This document shows, one piece after another, positions 1 to 7,049 of a DNA stretch of 12,011 bases. The stretch covers positions 1 to 12,011 of the forward strand of contig JAVBOF010000034.1 of NCBI GenBank assembly GCA_031550915.1, given 5' to 3'. Position numbers and translations under genes: made by a program. Under the pieces are notes generated by a model. It was given only the letters and a program-made list of their open reading frames with translations. It did not search any database and had not been told where the DNA came from. Position 1 is the stretch's first letter, and the number at the start of each line of letters is the position of its first letter. Source of the DNA: JAVBOF01 sp031550915 (GTDB lineage Bacteria; Bacillota; Clostridia; Christensenellales; MGBC116941).

Positions 1-1
1 G

Positions 2-568
2 CAAAAAGAATGGGCAAACCCGACTGCCGCGGGTCTTGTTGCCCTCGCAACTGCATGCGCATGCTTCTTTGCCATGCTAAACGGGCTGGTGGAGCACAGC
101 GCTATGCCTCTCATCGGCTGCTGGCTGATAGGCTGCTTCGTAGTTCAACTGGCAGTAGGCTTGCTGGATCTTAAAGCCGGAAATCACGCCGGAGGAAATG
201 TATTCCTTTTCTTCAGCGCGTTCTTCATGCTTGTCAGCGGCGTCGAGATGCTGCTAAAATATAATGCTATCGCCGCAGGTGTGCCTTTGGATACCCGCTT
301 GGATGGATATGCCTGGTGCGTTCTCGGATTAGTCATCATACTTTGGACACCGGCTTTTTGCAAGAAATTCAATCTGCTCTCATTGATCGTTTTATTATTG
401 GATATAGCCATACCGTTTATCGCACTTTCAGACTTGGAATTGATTCCAAAAGCACTAACCCAGATTTCGGCTTGGAGTTTGCTGGCCGCGGGATTGATCG
501 CAATCTATCTATGTTCGGCTATTGTAGTGAATACGGCTTTCGGTAAAAAAATCTATCCGATGTTATAG
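2..568 (+). CDS. GPR1/FUN34/SatP-family acetate transporter, 5'-truncated by window edge
   Basis: The frame is open from the first full codon at base 2, so the true start lies before the window; the ATG at 74 is internal. 188 residues are visible. They begin with a hydrophilic stretch and the motif ANPTAAGL (residues 5-12), which corresponds to the NPAPLGL signature opening the first membrane helix in this family. About six hydrophobic segments follow, including GNVFLFFSAFFML, which matches the family's mid-protein helix. Family members are small inner-membrane channels or symporters for acetate and other short-chain acids, such as E. coli SatP. The visible length fits a near-complete protein of about 190-200 residues, so only a few N-terminal residues are probably missing. 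The NPTAAGL variant departs from the usual NPAPLGL, so substrate preference is uncertain. The gene converges with hpf and ends just before a strong hairpin terminator. Confidence 0.82.
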   Translation, partial: QKEWANPTAAGLVALATACACFFAMLNGLVEHSAMPLIGCWLIGCFVVQLAVGLLDLKAGNHAGGNVFLFFSAFFMLVSGVEMLLKYNAIAAGVPLDTRLDGYAWCVLGLVIILWTPAFCKKFNLLSLIVLLLDIAIPFIALSDLELIPKALTQISAWSLLAAGLIAIYLCSAIVVNTAFGKKIYPML

Positions 569-570
569 AA

Positions 571-608
571 ACAGTAAAAGGACGGCTAAACCGTCCTTTT
601 ACTGTTTT
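571..608 (+). terminator. Rho-independent terminator of the SatP-like gene
   Basis: A perfect 15-bp stem (571-585 with 591-605), loop CTAAA, is followed by a short T run. It starts two bases after the stop codon. The stem is rich in A before and T after, so it could also act on the opposite strand as a backup for hpf. Confidence 0.88.
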
Positions 609-617
609 CAAAACTCT

Positions 618-659
618 TTCTACAGCAATGCTGTGCTGATTGCAGCATTGCCGGTAGAA
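618..659 (-). terminator. Hairpin just 3' of hpf, possible terminator
   Basis: TTCTAC (618-623) pairs with GTAGAA (654-659), and GCAATGCTG (625-633) pairs with CAGCATTGC (643-651), with a small bulge between the two helices. It lies 10 bases beyond the hpf stop codon. On the minus strand the stem is followed only by a mixed AGAGTTTT stretch, so termination here alone may be partial; the stem at 571-605 follows. Confidence 0.55.
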
Positions 660-668
660 TTAGCAAAA

Positions 669-1208
669 TCAATCATATTCAGGTTCGATCAGTCCGAAGT
701 TGCCGTCCTTTCTCTTGTATAATACGTTCACATCACCAGTTTCAGCGTTTGAAAAAACGAAAAAGTCATGCGCCAGCATCTGTATTTGCATAACAGCCTC
801 TTCAACACTCCTAGGCTTTATAGCAAATTTCTTTGTGCGCACAACTACGGGCTCATCGTCATTCTCATCGGAAAACGATTCACTGTAAACGGGGGCGTCA
901 TGCCAAAAGGCTTCATCCCTAAGCCTTTTTTCAAGCTTTGTCCTGTGTTTATGGATTTGTTTTTCAAGCTTATCCAAAACACTGTCAATAGATGCGTACA
1001 TATCGCCGGTTACTTCCTCGCCGCGCAAAACACCACCGTCAAAAGGTATGGTAACCTCCGCGATATGCCTGGTCTTTTCTACTGAGAGGGTAACATTGAC
1101 CTCGGTGCCCGGTTTAAAATACCTTTCCAGTTTGCCCGCTTTCTTTTCGATCATATCCTTCAGGTAATCCGAGATTTCAATGTTTTTGCCAGTTATTTTG
1201 ATAACCAT
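669..1208 (-). CDS. hpf: Long-form ribosome hibernation promoting factor (HPF/RaiA/YvyD)
   Basis: A 179-residue protein with the two-domain layout of long HPF. Residues 1-100 (MVIKITGKNIEISDYLKDMI...) are the beta-alpha-beta-beta-beta-alpha domain that binds the 30S decoding region. An acidic linker spans about 108-120. Residues 121-178 are the C-terminal dimerisation domain, with the family's ending motif NAETGDVNVLYKRKDGN-GLIEPE. Long HPF links two 70S ribosomes into inactive 100S dimers in stationary phase or stress and protects them. The start is supported by AAAGGAG seven bases before the ATG. The gene has its own promoter at 1245-1275 and is separated from the upstream zinc-ribbon gene by a terminator, so it can be transcribed alone. 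Its neighbours, comFC and a putative raiA-motif RNA upstream, match the arrangement reported for this locus in many Bacillota. Confidence 0.96.
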   Translation of the reverse strand: MVIKITGKNIEISDYLKDMIEKKAGKLERYFKPGTEVNVTLSVEKTRHIAEVTIPFDGGVLRGEEVTGDMYASIDSVLDKLEKQIHKHRTKLEKRLRDEAFWHDAPVYSESFSDENDDEPVVVRTKKFAIKPRSVEEAVMQIQMLAHDFFVFSNAETGDVNVLYKRKDGNFGLIEPEYD

Positions 1209-1244
1209 AAGCCCACTCCTTTCACTACGTTGCCATAAGTTTGA

Positions 1245-1275
1245 ATATTCTACGTATCGGTAATAAATCCTTCAA
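1245..1275 (-). promoter_or_regulatory. hpf promoter, sigma-H consensus match (overlapping a sigma-A-like reading)
   Basis: On the minus strand GAAGGATTT (1265-1273), an 11-base spacer and GTAGAATAT (1245-1253) fit the B. subtilis sigma-H consensus RnAGGAwWW / RnnGAATww at every defined position. The same bases also read as a sigma-A-like TTGAAG (1270-1275), 17 bp, TAGAAT (1247-1252). It lies about 37 bases upstream of the hpf start codon. B. subtilis yvyD is known to be controlled by sigma-H and sigma-B, so sigma-H control here is a reasonable inference. Confidence 0.65.
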
Positions 1276-1316
1276 ATAATAATTTTCTTAGATATATAAT
1301 ACACAATTTTGGAAAA

Positions 1317-1351
1317 TAAAAACCACGGTGTTGCGAACCCGTGGTTTTTTT
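1317..1351 (-). terminator. Bidirectional-looking terminator after the zinc-ribbon gene
   Basis: AACCACGG (1321-1328) pairs with CCGTGGTT (1339-1346) around a 10-base loop. On the minus strand the stem is followed by TTTTATTTT, on the plus strand by TTTTT. It ends the transcript carrying the zinc-ribbon gene before the hpf promoter. Confidence 0.82.
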
Positions 1352-1391
1352 GACCAATTCTACCTTAAAAATATTGAATCAAGTAAGGGAT

Positions 1392-1661
1392 TTACCTCAT
1401 GGCTTGAAAGCAATCGCTACAATATATTGGCCTGTCGTTCTTTGGTACAAACGGAATCTTTGTCGGTGCTCCGCAATGTGCGCAAATAGCGTCATACATT
1501 TCGCGAGGCTTCCTGGCTGCGGTTTTCTTCGCATCGCGGCAATCTTTGCAGCGCGCGGGTTCATTCTGAAAGTTCTTTTCTGCGTAAAATTCCTGCTCTC
1601 CTGCAGAAAAAACAAATTCATTGCCGCAGTCTTTACATATTAAGTTTTTGTCAGCGTACAT
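1392..1661 (-). CDS. Small double zinc-ribbon protein
   Basis: An 89-residue protein with eight cysteines in four CxxC pairs: C9/C12 and C38/C41 form a first ribbon (CKDCGNEFVF...ARCKDCR), and C60/C63 with C81/C84 form a second (CAHCGAPTKIPF...RPIYCSDCF). The first matches the 'probable zinc-ribbon' family often fused to this CxxC-CxxC tail in Clostridia; no member has a firmly established function that I know of. There is no signal peptide or membrane segment, so it is cytosolic, and nucleic-acid or ribosome binding is only a guess from the fold. The ATG is preceded by GAGGG at ribosome-binding distance. It lies directly downstream of the putative raiA-motif RNA, with no visible terminator or good promoter between, so it may be co-transcribed with that RNA. 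The terminator at 1321-1346 ends the unit. Confidence 0.8.
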   Translation of the reverse strand: MYADKNLICKDCGNEFVFSAGEQEFYAEKNFQNEPARCKDCRDAKKTAARKPREMYDAICAHCGAPTKIPFVPKNDRPIYCSDCFQAMR

Positions 1662-1703
1662 GTAATTCCCTCACTTTAGATTAGTGATAATATTTCGCAT
1701 TCA

Positions 1704-1957
1704 GATTAGCTGACCTGGTCTTTGCCCCCACACCCGCCGGCTGGAAATTTCGCTCGGGATAATCCTTCACTACTGCCCCTCTCAAACGTACCCTGTCAAA
1801 CTTTCTACAAACTTCGCAACTTGCTCGTTTCCATCTTGTCCAAGGTCATCTGGCCGGACTTACCTCTAAGCCGCACCATGCTCACCCTTTACGGGCTTAT
1901 GTGGATCGTTTTGCCTGCGACTGGCTTCGATTTTCAACCACAGACCTAACCTAATGC
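1704..1957 (-). ncRNA. raiA RNA: Putative raiA-motif structured noncoding RNA
   Basis: The 350 bases between comFC and the zinc-ribbon gene carry no convincing coding frame on either strand, yet are GC-richer than intergenic DNA nearby and begin right after a strong minus-strand promoter. The predicted transcript starts near 1957. Its 5' and 3' ends can pair: ATTAG (1955-1951) with CTAAT (1709-1705), and GGTC (1946-1943) with GACC (1720-1717), enclosing about 220 nt. An internal stem TAAGCC/GGCTTA (1899-1894 with 1872-1867) is also visible. The raiA motif is a large, abundant RNA of Bacillota and Actinomycetota typically encoded between raiA (hpf) and comFC; its disruption in Clostridium acetobutylicum affects sporulation and aggregation. 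The identification rests on this position, the promoter and the pairing ends. I could not check the Rfam covariance model, and both ends are approximate. Confidence 0.72.
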
Positions 1958-1963
1958 ACAGCT

Positions 1964-1992
1964 ATTATAATATATTGTATATTATTTTGCAA
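1964..1992 (-). promoter_or_regulatory. Sigma-A promoter of the putative raiA-motif RNA
   Basis: On the minus strand TTGCAA (1987-1992) and a perfect TATAAT (1964-1969) are separated by exactly 17 bases of AT-rich DNA. The promoter begins 17 bases beyond the comFC stop codon and would start transcription near 1957, with no ribosome binding site or open frame following. This suits constitutive, high expression of a noncoding RNA. Confidence 0.78.
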
Positions 1993-2009
1993 TACCTATT
2001 GCATTTTCG

Positions 2010-2690
2010 TCATTTTCCAGCAAATGTTCCGTATAAACCTACTACCGTAGCCGCTTTGGCTTGTAATAACATTCTTGCACATTCTGCGGAGGTACTTCCA
2101 CTTGTACAAACATCATCCAAAAGGAGAATTTTTTTACATTTAACGGTGGCGCCGTCCTTGCATTCAAATGCATCCTTCATATTTTCTTTTCTCTGTTCCA
2201 AATCCATCTCTATCTGAGACTTTGTATAACGTATCCTGCTGAGCAAATCGTAACATTCAAGACCCAGTATAGAAGCCACATTTTCCGCAAGCAGCCTGCT
2301 TTGGTTATATCCGCGCTCCCTTTTGCGCCTTACATGTAACGGCACGAACGTAACAATGTCCGCAGTCTCCTGGGACTCGGTAAATGCCCACGCCATGAGC
2401 CTTGCGATCGGAACGGCAAGATACCGTTTATTTTCATATTTCAGGGCATGAACCATATCGCGCGCCATCCCGTCAAGGACAAGAGGGGCGTATCCCTGTA
2501 TTTTTAACGAACCGCTATCTACGGCAAATTTATATACCTTTATTTCAAGCTTTTCTAAGCAATTCTTACAGAGGCCGGAATTTATATCGGTTTCGCATTC
2601 TGCATGGCAATATACGCAGCCGGTAAAGCTAGGATACAATAGATCCAGCATTGCCCTGCCCGCAGTCTCAATCCTTTTTACCAATGCCAT
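2010..2690 (-). CDS. comFC: ComF family protein (ComFC-like phosphoribosyltransferase fold)
   Basis: A 226-residue protein when started at the ATG at 2690 (MALVKRIE...). The N-terminus carries LLYPSFTGCVYC...LCKNC, the four-cysteine zinc finger of ComF proteins. The C-terminal half is a type I phosphoribosyltransferase domain with the PRPP-binding motif ILLLDDVCTSGSTSAECA near the end, preceded by FVPLHVRRKRERGYNQSRLLA, also typical. ComFC acts in DNA uptake during competence in some species and is widely kept in bacteria not known to be competent. The frame could extend upstream to a TTG at 2747, but that would lie deep inside recD2; the ATG gives the usual length. It overlaps the end of recD2 by 23 bases, suggesting translational coupling. 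AAGGAG lies 16 bases upstream, a long spacing. The putative raiA RNA follows directly. Confidence 0.9.
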   Translation of the reverse strand: MALVKRIETAGRAMLDLLYPSFTGCVYCHAECETDINSGLCKNCLEKLEIKVYKFAVDSGSLKIQGYAPLVLDGMARDMVHALKYENKRYLAVPIARLMAWAFTESQETADIVTFVPLHVRRKRERGYNQSRLLAENVASILGLECYDLLSRIRYTKSQIEMDLEQRKENMKDAFECKDGATVKCKKILLLDDVCTSGSTSAECARMLLQAKAATVVGLYGTFAGK

Positions 2691-4878
2691 CGTAAATCCC
2701 CATCCACTCCTTAATAAACTCAGCAAGGTATGAATTGCGGTTAGCAATATGGTTGTTGCCGATCATAATATTTGCAACCTCCTGCCTGCCTATCAAAAAG
2801 ACCTTCTCTCTAGCCCTTGTCAGCGCGGTATATAGCAGATTTCTTGTCATAAGCTGCGAAGGTCCTTTGACCATAGGCACGATTACTACCGGAAACTCGC
2901 TGCCCTGGCTTTTATGTATGCTGATACAATAAGCCAGCTGAAGTTCGTCCAATTGGGAAAAATCATATTCGGCAAGCCGGTCGTCATCGAATAGCACGGT
3001 AAGTTTTTTATCTTCATTGTCGATGCGCTGTACGATGCCCATATCCCCATTAAAAACGCCCGTGCCCTTATCCCTGAAAAAGCCATTTACGTTCACCCAT
3101 TCCATCTGATAATTGTTGCGAATCTGCATAACTTTATCGCCTTCACGCAAAAGCCCGTCGCCAACCTCCCTCTCTAACTTGCCGCGTTCGGGAGGATTAA
3201 GTGTATTCTGCAATACGGTATTTAAGTTGTTTACGCCCAAAACACCCTTTTTCATACCGGCCATAGCCTGGATCTGCCGTAGCGGGTCATAACCTGCCGT
3301 ACGCGGATCATCCCGAAAAAGAGAGATGATATCCTCTAAAACAACCGAGGCATCGTTTATGCGGTCAAAGATAAAATCGCCACCGCCAGCTATATTCAAA
3401 GACTTTCCGGTGTTTACCCTGTGCGCGTTTTCGATTATCATGCTTTGTGCTTCCTGCCGGAATATCTCCGTCAGCCGGATACAGGGAACGGCGTTGCTGT
3501 TTATAAGGTCCCTAAGTACATTTCCAGGGCCAACACTCGGTAGCTGATCCACATCGCCCACCATAATCAGCCTTGTTTCGCTCGACAGCGCCCGTCCAAG
3601 CTGATATGCGAGCTGGATATCGACCATACTCATCTCATCAATAACAAGCGCATCGCAGTCCAATGGATACTCTTCGTTGCGCAAAAACTCATCTTCCCTG
3701 CTGTATTCCAAAAGCCTGTGTATGGTCCTAGCCTCAAACCCTGTCGCTTCCGTCATTCGCTTCGCAGCACGGCCTGTAGGCGCCGCGAGTTCAACCGATA
3801 GACCCAGTTGCGTCAGCCTGGACAAAACAAAGCGGATGATCGTAGTTTTTCCTGTACCGGGGCCACCGGTTATTATGGAAATATTCGATTCCATTGCCTT
3901 GAGTACGGCCTCCCGCTGCTGCCCCTCAAGAACGATGCCACTCTCCTTCTCCAAGTCTTTCAGCATGGTATCAACGCCGCCGTTAACAATAGAGCCACTT
4001 TGAGCTGCAAGCATCGCAATCCGCTTTGCAAAACCATTTTCAGCATTATACATCCAAGGCAGGTAGATCGCAGAATTCTTGCTATTTAAAACCAGCCGGT
4101 TGAGTATCACCTGCTCGTCAATGGCGTCGTCTACAAAGCTTTCATCAACACCCAACTGCTCGGCGGCCACCCTCACAAGCACAACCTTAGGTAAAAACAC
4201 ATGCCCTTCGTTCCTTGCCCATGAAAGTACAAAGCGTATCCCTGCAGCAATCCTAACCGGCGCAGTTTTTTCTATTTTCATATTCGCGGCGATCCTGTCC
4301 GCGATCTTGAATCCTATGCCAAATATATCGTCGATCAATGTGTACGGGTTTTCGCGAACTTTTGCAATGGCTTGCACGCCGTACGTTTTATACATTTTCA
4401 TCGCCTGGTTGATGCTGATGCCGTATACCTGCAGACCCATCATCACATCTCTTGTATCCATCTGCTCGGCATAGCTGGCCGCAATGACATCAGCCCGTTT
4501 TTCACTGATGCCGCGTATCTGCACGAGCCTTTCCGGCGTATACTGCAAAACTTCAAGCGCTTCCTCACCAAAGGCTTCCACGATGCTCGCCGCAGTAGAA
4601 GGGCCAATACCCTTTATCACACCGCTTCCAAGATAGCGCTGTATATCATCCATTGTAGCCGGAGGTATGACGCTGCAAGAGCGAACGCGCAGCTGTTCTC
4701 CGTAATCTCGGTGGGCGACCCACTCACCCTGAAGCTGCACACGTTCCCCCTCAAACAAAGGCGGCAGCTCTCCTACCGCCGTAAGAAGCTGCTCACCCGT
4801 CCGCACTTCCAATACGCTGAAACCCGTATCATCGCTGCGGAATATTATGCCTTCAATGATCCCGTCTAAGGATGCCAT
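2668..4878 (-). CDS. recD2: RecD2-type SF1B ATP-dependent DNA helicase
   Basis: A 736-residue protein, the usual RecD2 length. Residues 75-200 hold the helix-hairpin-helix region (GSGVIKGIGPSTAASIV, LVQIRGISEKRA, IFGIGFKIADRIA). The helicase core follows: Walker A GGPGTGKT (338-345), motif Ia APTGRAAKRM (366-375), Walker B LVIDEMSM (411-418), motif III GDVDQLPSVGPG (441-452), EIFRQ (471-475), IHKSQGSEFP (654-663) and YTALTRAREKV (683-693). RecD2 lacks RecBC partners and is a 5'-3' single-strand DNA translocase and helicase used in repair and fork stability. The ATG is preceded by AAGGAT at suitable spacing, lying within the end of metK, which stops three bases upstream. Co-transcription with metK and comFC is very likely. 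Confidence 0.97.
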   Translation of the reverse strand: MASLDGIIEGIIFRSDDTGFSVLEVRTGEQLLTAVGELPPLFEGERVQLQGEWVAHRDYGEQLRVRSCSVIPPATMDDIQRYLGSGVIKGIGPSTAASIVEAFGEEALEVLQYTPERLVQIRGISEKRADVIAASYAEQMDTRDVMMGLQVYGISINQAMKMYKTYGVQAIAKVRENPYTLIDDIFGIGFKIADRIAANMKIEKTAPVRIAAGIRFVLSWARNEGHVFLPKVVLVRVAAEQLGVDESFVDDAIDEQVILNRLVLNSKNSAIYLPWMYNAENGFAKRIAMLAAQSGSIVNGGVDTMLKDLEKESGIVLEGQQREAVLKAMESNISIITGGPGTGKTTIIRFVLSRLTQLGLSVELAAPTGRAAKRMTEATGFEARTIHRLLEYSREDEFLRNEEYPLDCDALVIDEMSMVDIQLAYQLGRALSSETRLIMVGDVDQLPSVGPGNVLRDLINSNAVPCIRLTEIFRQEAQSMIIENAHRVNTGKSLNIAGGGDFIFDRINDASVVLEDIISLFRDDPRTAGYDPLRQIQAMAGMKKGVLGVNNLNTVLQNTLNPPERGKLEREVGDGLLREGDKVMQIRNNYQMEWVNVNGFFRDKGTGVFNGDMGIVQRIDNEDKKLTVLFDDDRLAEYDFSQLDELQLAYCISIHKSQGSEFPVVIVPMVKGPSQLMTRNLLYTALTRAREKVFLIGRQEVANIMIGNNHIANRNSYLAEFIKEWMGIYDGIGKKD

Positions 4879-4881
4879 ATA

Positions 4882-6054
4882 TCATATCCTTGATTTTAGT
4901 AATTCCTGCCTGTCCAGCTTTTCCCACGGCAGGCTTAGATCGTTTCTACCAAAATGCCCATAGGCCGCAACTTGCAAGTATCTGGTCTTCTTGAGTCCAA
5001 GGTCCGAGATTATAGCCTGCGGACGGAAGTCAAAAACAGAGAGCACCGCCTCCCGGATCCTTTCGTCCGGGCAAACGCCCGTACCAAATGTATCCACGCT
5101 GACCGAAACCGGCTTAGCAACCCCTATGGCATACGCTACTTCAATTTCGCATCTTTCCGCGAGATCCGCCGCCACAATATGCTTGGCAACATACCTTGCA
5201 AAATAAGCGGCGCTCCTATCTACTTTACTAGGATCCTTGCCCGAAAAAGCACCACCGCCATGCCGGGAATAGCCGCCATATGTATCTACTATTATCTTCC
5301 TTCCGGTCAAGCCACTGTCTCCGTGCGGCCCGCCAATCACAAACCTTCCGGTCGGATTAACAAAATAGCGCGTATCTACCAGCATCTCCTCTGGCAAAGC
5401 CTTTTTGATGACCTCTTCAAAAACATCGGTATATATCTTCTTCTGGCTGATGTTTTCGTCATGCTGCGTCGAAAGTACGACGGTGTCTACGCGCAATGGC
5501 TTTAATCCGTCATATTCGATAGTGACCTGTGCTTTCCCGTCGGGGCGAAGATATGGCAACAGCCCGTTCTTGCGAACCTCCGCAAGCCTTCTGGTCAATG
5601 CATGGGAGAATTCGATAGGCATCGGCATAAGCGAAGGGGTCTCACTGCAGGCAAAACCAAACATCAGTCCCTGGTCACCGGCTCCAATCTGTAAAACCTC
5701 ATTTTCACCCTGTTTTGCCTCCAAAGCCTTGTCCACTCCCAAAGCTATATCCGGGGATTGTCCGTGTATGCTCGTCAAAACAGCGCAGCTATCAGCACTA
5801 AAGCCAATATCCGAATCGTTGTAACCTATATCGCGTGCAACATTTCGCGCTACGGATGCGACATCAACATAGCCCTTAGTTGTCACCTCTCCCATCACCA
5901 GAATCATACCCGTGGTCACTGCGGTCTCACAGGCTACCCTACTATCTAAATCCTGCTTAAGTATCTCGTCAAGCACCGCATCGGAAATGCAATCACATAT
6001 TTTGTCCGGATGACCCTCTGTAACGGATTCGGACGTAAACAACCTTCGGCCCAT
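4882..6054 (-). CDS. metK: S-adenosylmethionine synthetase
   Basis: A 390-residue protein, full length for MetK, which makes SAM from methionine and ATP with release of phosphate and pyrophosphate. Diagnostic motifs are intact: ESVTEGHPDKICDCISD (9-25) with the ATP-contacting GHPDK, GAGDQGLMFGFACSET (124-139), GGPHGDSGLTGRKIIVDTYGG-type core (241-261) and the GGGAFSGKDPSKVDRSAAY loop (266-284). The ATG has GGAGG with six-base spacing. It is the first gene of the metK-recD2-comFC run. A promoter is visible at 6134-6162, giving a leader of only about 70 nt. That is too short for a SAM or T-box riboswitch, which is mildly unusual for a methionine-pathway gene in Bacillota. The leader contains a weak AT-rich inverted repeat, ATTTTG (6096-6101) with CAAAAT (6109-6114). 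Confidence 0.98.
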   Translation of the reverse strand: MGRRLFTSESVTEGHPDKICDCISDAVLDEILKQDLDSRVACETAVTTGMILVMGEVTTKGYVDVASVARNVARDIGYNDSDIGFSADSCAVLTSIHGQSPDIALGVDKALEAKQGENEVLQIGAGDQGLMFGFACSETPSLMPMPIEFSHALTRRLAEVRKNGLLPYLRPDGKAQVTIEYDGLKPLRVDTVVLSTQHDENISQKKIYTDVFEEVIKKALPEEMLVDTRYFVNPTGRFVIGGPHGDSGLTGRKIIVDTYGGYSRHGGGAFSGKDPSKVDRSAAYFARYVAKHIVAADLAERCEIEVAYAIGVAKPVSVSVDTFGTGVCPDERIREAVLSVFDFRPQAIISDLGLKKTRYLQVAAYGHFGRNDLSLPWEKLDRQELLKSRI

Positions 6055-6133
6055 ACCTTACCTCCATGCTGAATAAAAATCAATTAGCCAAAAGCATTTT
6101 GCATCATCCAAAATACGCAAAACACTATATCCT

Positions 6134-6162
6134 ATTCTAATATACGCCATACAATAATTCAA
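6134..6162 (-). promoter_or_regulatory. Sigma-A promoter of the metK operon
   Basis: On the minus strand TTGAAT (6157-6162), 17 bases, TAGAAT (6134-6139). It lies about 80 bases upstream of the metK start codon, in the gap after the flavodoxin gene. Confidence 0.65.
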
Positions 6163-6181
6163 ACTTTGAATCATACAGAAA

Positions 6182-6655
6182 TCAGATGGCAGCGCAAAAG
6201 TTGTGGATCCTTTCTTTCAATTGCGTATCCTCCTGCTTTTTGACCATAGAAAAATTCATATTGCCAAGCACTTCAGCGCCCTTCAGGTTCCCACGCATCA
6301 AGTCGAATATATTGCTCGTCTCTCCCATTTGGCATGCAAATAGATATACCTTTTTACCGGAGAAATCGTTATCGCAAAGCAAAGAATATACTGGAGAAGA
6401 TAAACCGCCTGCCCATACGGGAGAGCCGATAAATATCCTGTCATATTTCGCAAGGTCCATTTTCCCGTTTTTTAAAGCTGTTTTCTCTTTCATCACTACT
6501 CTTCTGCCATGCGATAAAAATTTCAAAGGCCCGTTTTGGGTCATGTGCTTAACTGTTTCCAGCTTCACCATATCCGCTCCGGTCTCCTGTGCAATCATAT
6601 TAGCTACTTTTTCAGTGCTGCCCTCCAATGAAAAATAGACTACCAATGTTCTCAC
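6182..6655 (-). CDS. Flavodoxin family protein
   Basis: A 157-residue single-domain flavodoxin-like protein. The N-terminal strand and phosphate loop LVVYFSLEGSTEKVA (4-18) bind the FMN phosphate. FIGSPVWAGGLSSPVYSLL (75-93) is the typical second FMN loop with an aromatic residue to stack on the flavin. The segment between (35-65) is longer and more basic than in short electron-transfer flavodoxins and resembles the NAD(P)H-quinone reductase or flavodoxin-like oxidoreductase branch. It is cytosolic, with no signal peptide. The start is a GTG, supported by GGAGG seven bases upstream; there is no ATG alternative in frame nearby. It is a single-gene unit upstream of metK. The partner protein cannot be told from context. 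Confidence 0.88.
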   Translation of the reverse strand: MRTLVVYFSLEGSTEKVANMIAQETGADMVKLETVKHMTQNGPLKFLSHGRRVVMKEKTALKNGKMDLAKYDRIFIGSPVWAGGLSSPVYSLLCDNDFSGKKVYLFACQMGETSNIFDLMRGNLKGAEVLGNMNFSMVKKQEDTQLKERIHNFCAAI

Positions 6656-6736
6656 ATTACCACCTCCATATATTTATACTAAGTTTATAAAATAATCTGG
6701 ATGATAGCAAGATGAAAACGCAATTACCACTTAGAC

Positions 6737-6952
6737 CTAAAGCTTATGGCAATAATTATTTGTGACCTCGCCATTTGCCTGTTCGAAGATCGCCTCCAGT
6801 CCGGTTAATGACATCTGCAAATAGTTTTGCTATATAAAAGATTCGTGATAGAATCCGCATTGACAGCAGGACATTGTTGGCATATAGTTTGCAAGATCAG
6901 AACTAAGATTCAGCTTATAAATATTATTTGATTGACGACTTTTAAGCCCGTT
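6737..6952 (-). pseudogene. Possible decayed coding remnant in the flavodoxin-LysM gap
   Basis: This gap (6656-7049) has no intact gene. One minus-strand frame stays open for 70 codons except for a single in-frame TAG at 6830-6832, ending at TAG 6737-6739. Its translation looks protein-like: MPTMSCCQCGFYHESFI before the amber codon and QMSLTGLEAIFEQANGE after it. There is no ribosome binding site and I do not recognise a family. Random open frames of this size are possible, so confidence is low. Confidence 0.25.
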
Positions 6953-6958
6953 TTATAA

Positions 6959-6991
6959 AAAATTGAAAACCAACATTATATTGGTTTTCAA
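6959..6991 (-). terminator. Rho-independent terminator of the LysM gene
   Basis: A perfect 11-bp stem, TTGAAAACCAA (6963-6973) with TTGGTTTTCAA (6981-6991), loop of 7. On the minus strand it is followed by TTTTTTAT. It lies about 60 bases beyond the LysM stop codon. Confidence 0.8.
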
Positions 6992-7049
6992 AAAAGTGCC
7001 GGATTTTTGCATAATGATTTAATATTAGCGTTCTTCTCCGTATCGGTGT

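Noticed and set aside
1722..1949. 75-residue plus-strand open frame (MPPHPPAGNF...)
   Set aside because: It lies antisense inside the putative raiA RNA, has no ribosome binding site and an odd composition; probably a chance frame across a structured RNA gene.
2691..2747. Upstream TTG start for comFC
   Set aside because: It would place 19 unusual residues inside recD2 with no ribosome binding site; the ATG at 2690 gives the normal ComF length.
6055..6133. SAM riboswitch or T-box ahead of metK
   Set aside because: The leader is about 70 nt and shows only a weak AT-rich inverted repeat, with no conserved riboswitch core.
6737..6952. Pyrrolysine or suppressed amber codon in the 6830 frame
   Set aside because: The frame has no ribosome binding site and no recognisable family, and nothing else in the window suggests amber decoding.
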